Shown: piece after piece, positions 33,539 through 34,326 of the stretch
Numbering within the stretch: position 1 is the first letter of the stretch
How the letters are laid out: each line of letters begins with the position of its first letter
Assembly: GCA_964547525.1 (NCBI GenBank)
Contig: CAZJOD010000017.1
Location: 1-34,326 of the forward strand
Source of the DNA: CAZJOD01 sp964547525
GTDB taxonomy: Bacteria > Bacillota > Clostridia > JAAYHZ01
Length of the DNA: 34,326 nt
Reading direction: 5' to 3'
Position numbers and translations under genes: made by a program
The notes under the pieces: model-generated
What the model saw: only the letters and a program-made list of their open reading frames with translations
Databases searched by the model: none
Told to the model about the DNA's origin: nothing

Positions 33539-34326
33539 TTAAAACCTCCTCGCTTTTATATTTATATTATCATCCTCCTGATGTTCCGGTTGCAGGTATA
33601 TAACAGCCAAGGGCGGAACTGATACAGATACAGATCTTTCAAACCCATGTCTTTCTATCTGTTCCGAATATATAATACTTTTATTTGACATCCCGGAGCC
33701 ACCGAATTTTTTATCATCACTATTGAATAACTCTTTGTAACCTACTGCATCAGGTATTCCTATTCTATAATTTTCTCTAGGCACCGGTGTAAAATTTACT
33801 ACCACTATTATAAAATTATTAGGATCTTTCCCTTTACGTATAAAAGACAAGACACTTTGATTGTAATCATTCGGATCAATCCATTGAAAACCGCTCCAAT
33901 TACGGTCCGCTTCCCAGAAACAAGAATGACTGATATATATATGATTTAATGCCGAGACATATTCATGTAATTTTTTGTGCATTTCATAATTTAATAAATG
34001 CCAATCCAATCCTTCATAAAATCTCCATTCAATAAATTGTCCGAATTCTCCCCCCATAAAGATAAGTTTCTTGCCCGGATGAGCAAACATATATCCGAAT
34101 AATGCTCTTAGGCCGGCAAACTTTTGCCAATAGTCCCCGGGCATCTTGTCCAAAAGAGATTTTTTACCATGTACTACTTCATCATGTGATAAAGGCAATA
34201 TATAGTTTTCTGTAAAAGCATACATAAGTGAAAATGTAATATCATTATGATGCCACTTTCTATGAACCGGGTCTTTGGTAATATACCTCAATATATCGTT
34301 CATCCAGCCCATATTCCACTTATAAT
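33539..34326 (-). CDS. glgB: 1,4-alpha-glucan branching enzyme, 3' part only
   Basis: About 261 C-terminal residues are visible; the 5' end runs off the window at 34326. KWNMGWMNDILRY, YILPLSHDEVVHGKKSL (GH13 region IV with the third catalytic Asp) and FMGGEFGQFIEW are diagnostic of GlgB. The C-terminal beta domain (FNSDDKKFGGSG, VPPLAVIYL) ends normally. It adds alpha-1,6 branches to glycogen and is the first gene of the operon within the window. The promoter and the other catalytic residues lie outside. Confidence 0.97.
   Translation of the reverse strand, partial: YKWNMGWMNDILRYITKDPVHRKWHHNDITFSLMYAFTENYILPLSHDEVVHGKKSLLDKMPGDYWQKFAGLRALFGYMFAHPGKKLIFMGGEFGQFIEWRFYEGLDWHLLNYEMHKKLHEYVSALNHIYISHSCFWEADRNWSGFQWIDPNDYNQSVLSFIRKGKDPNNFIIVVVNFTPVPRENYRIGIPDAVGYKELFNSDDKKFGGSGMSNKSIIYSEQIERHGFERSVSVSVPPLAVIYLQPEHQEDDNINIKARRF

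Noticed and set aside
1..34326. tRNA, rRNA, integrase or attachment sites
   Set aside because: No cloverleaf-like sequence, rRNA segment or recombinase gene was recognised on reading both strands.

Overview
The window reads as chromosomal DNA of a low-G+C Gram-positive anaerobe of the Clostridia type. The signs are AT-rich intergenic DNA, strong AGGAGG-type ribosome binding sites, a T-box leader, a GlgC/GlgD pair, DHHW/MBOAT acetylation genes, DUF4358-type and Thr-linker lipoproteins, and a MacB-like efflux system with no outer-membrane partner. No rRNA, tRNA, CRISPR array, transposase or phage gene was seen.

Region 1 (1-6200) has a six-hairpin-type glycosidase gene on the + strand. It is followed on the - strand by an accessory patch: an eroded toxin-antitoxin locus that keeps only the antitoxin, a G+C-richer AAA+ ATPase of the AAA_14/DUF4143 type, and an unrelated AAA+ ATPase of the ATPase_2/DUF234 type. 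Both ATPases end in a PD-(D/E)XK-like signature. The gap after them holds a 63-base decayed copy of the 3' end of the nearby DHHW gene.

Region 2 (6201-11675, - strand) has a GNAT acetyltransferase, a DHHW/AlgX-like protein and an MBOAT O-acyltransferase (a surface-polysaccharide acetylation pair), a small lipoprotein and a MalY/PatB-type PLP enzyme. Region 3 (12097-16818) has an orphan sugar-type solute-binding lipoprotein facing a three-gene MacAB/YknXYZ-like efflux operon, with a shared bidirectional terminator. Region 4 (17255-22043, + strand) has a ceramidase-like/fucose-isomerase-like gene pair, then a stand-alone TrpB-like gene behind a T-box whose specifier triplet reads UGG (Trp). Region 5 (22101-23718, - strand) has a DedA membrane protein and an endonuclease/exonuclease/phosphatase-family protein.

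Region 6 (23817-34326, - strand) is a compact glycogen operon in the order glgB (5' end outside the window), glgC, glgD, glgA, glgP, a second divergent glgA, and a cytoplasmic GH13 amylase. It covers ADP-glucose formation, chain elongation, branching, phosphorolysis and hydrolysis. The second synthase gene has no in-frame ATG, GTG or TTG ahead of its substrate-binding loop; the best start is an ACG in a TAACG stop/start overlap. It also has Tyr where the canonical synthase has the Lys of the KTGGL motif.

No clearly new multi-gene system is visible. The most interesting items are the divergent second glycogen synthase, the eroded toxin-antitoxin locus with an intact promoter, the decayed DHHW duplicate, the T-box acceptor base, and several inverted repeats that overlap translation or transcription signals.
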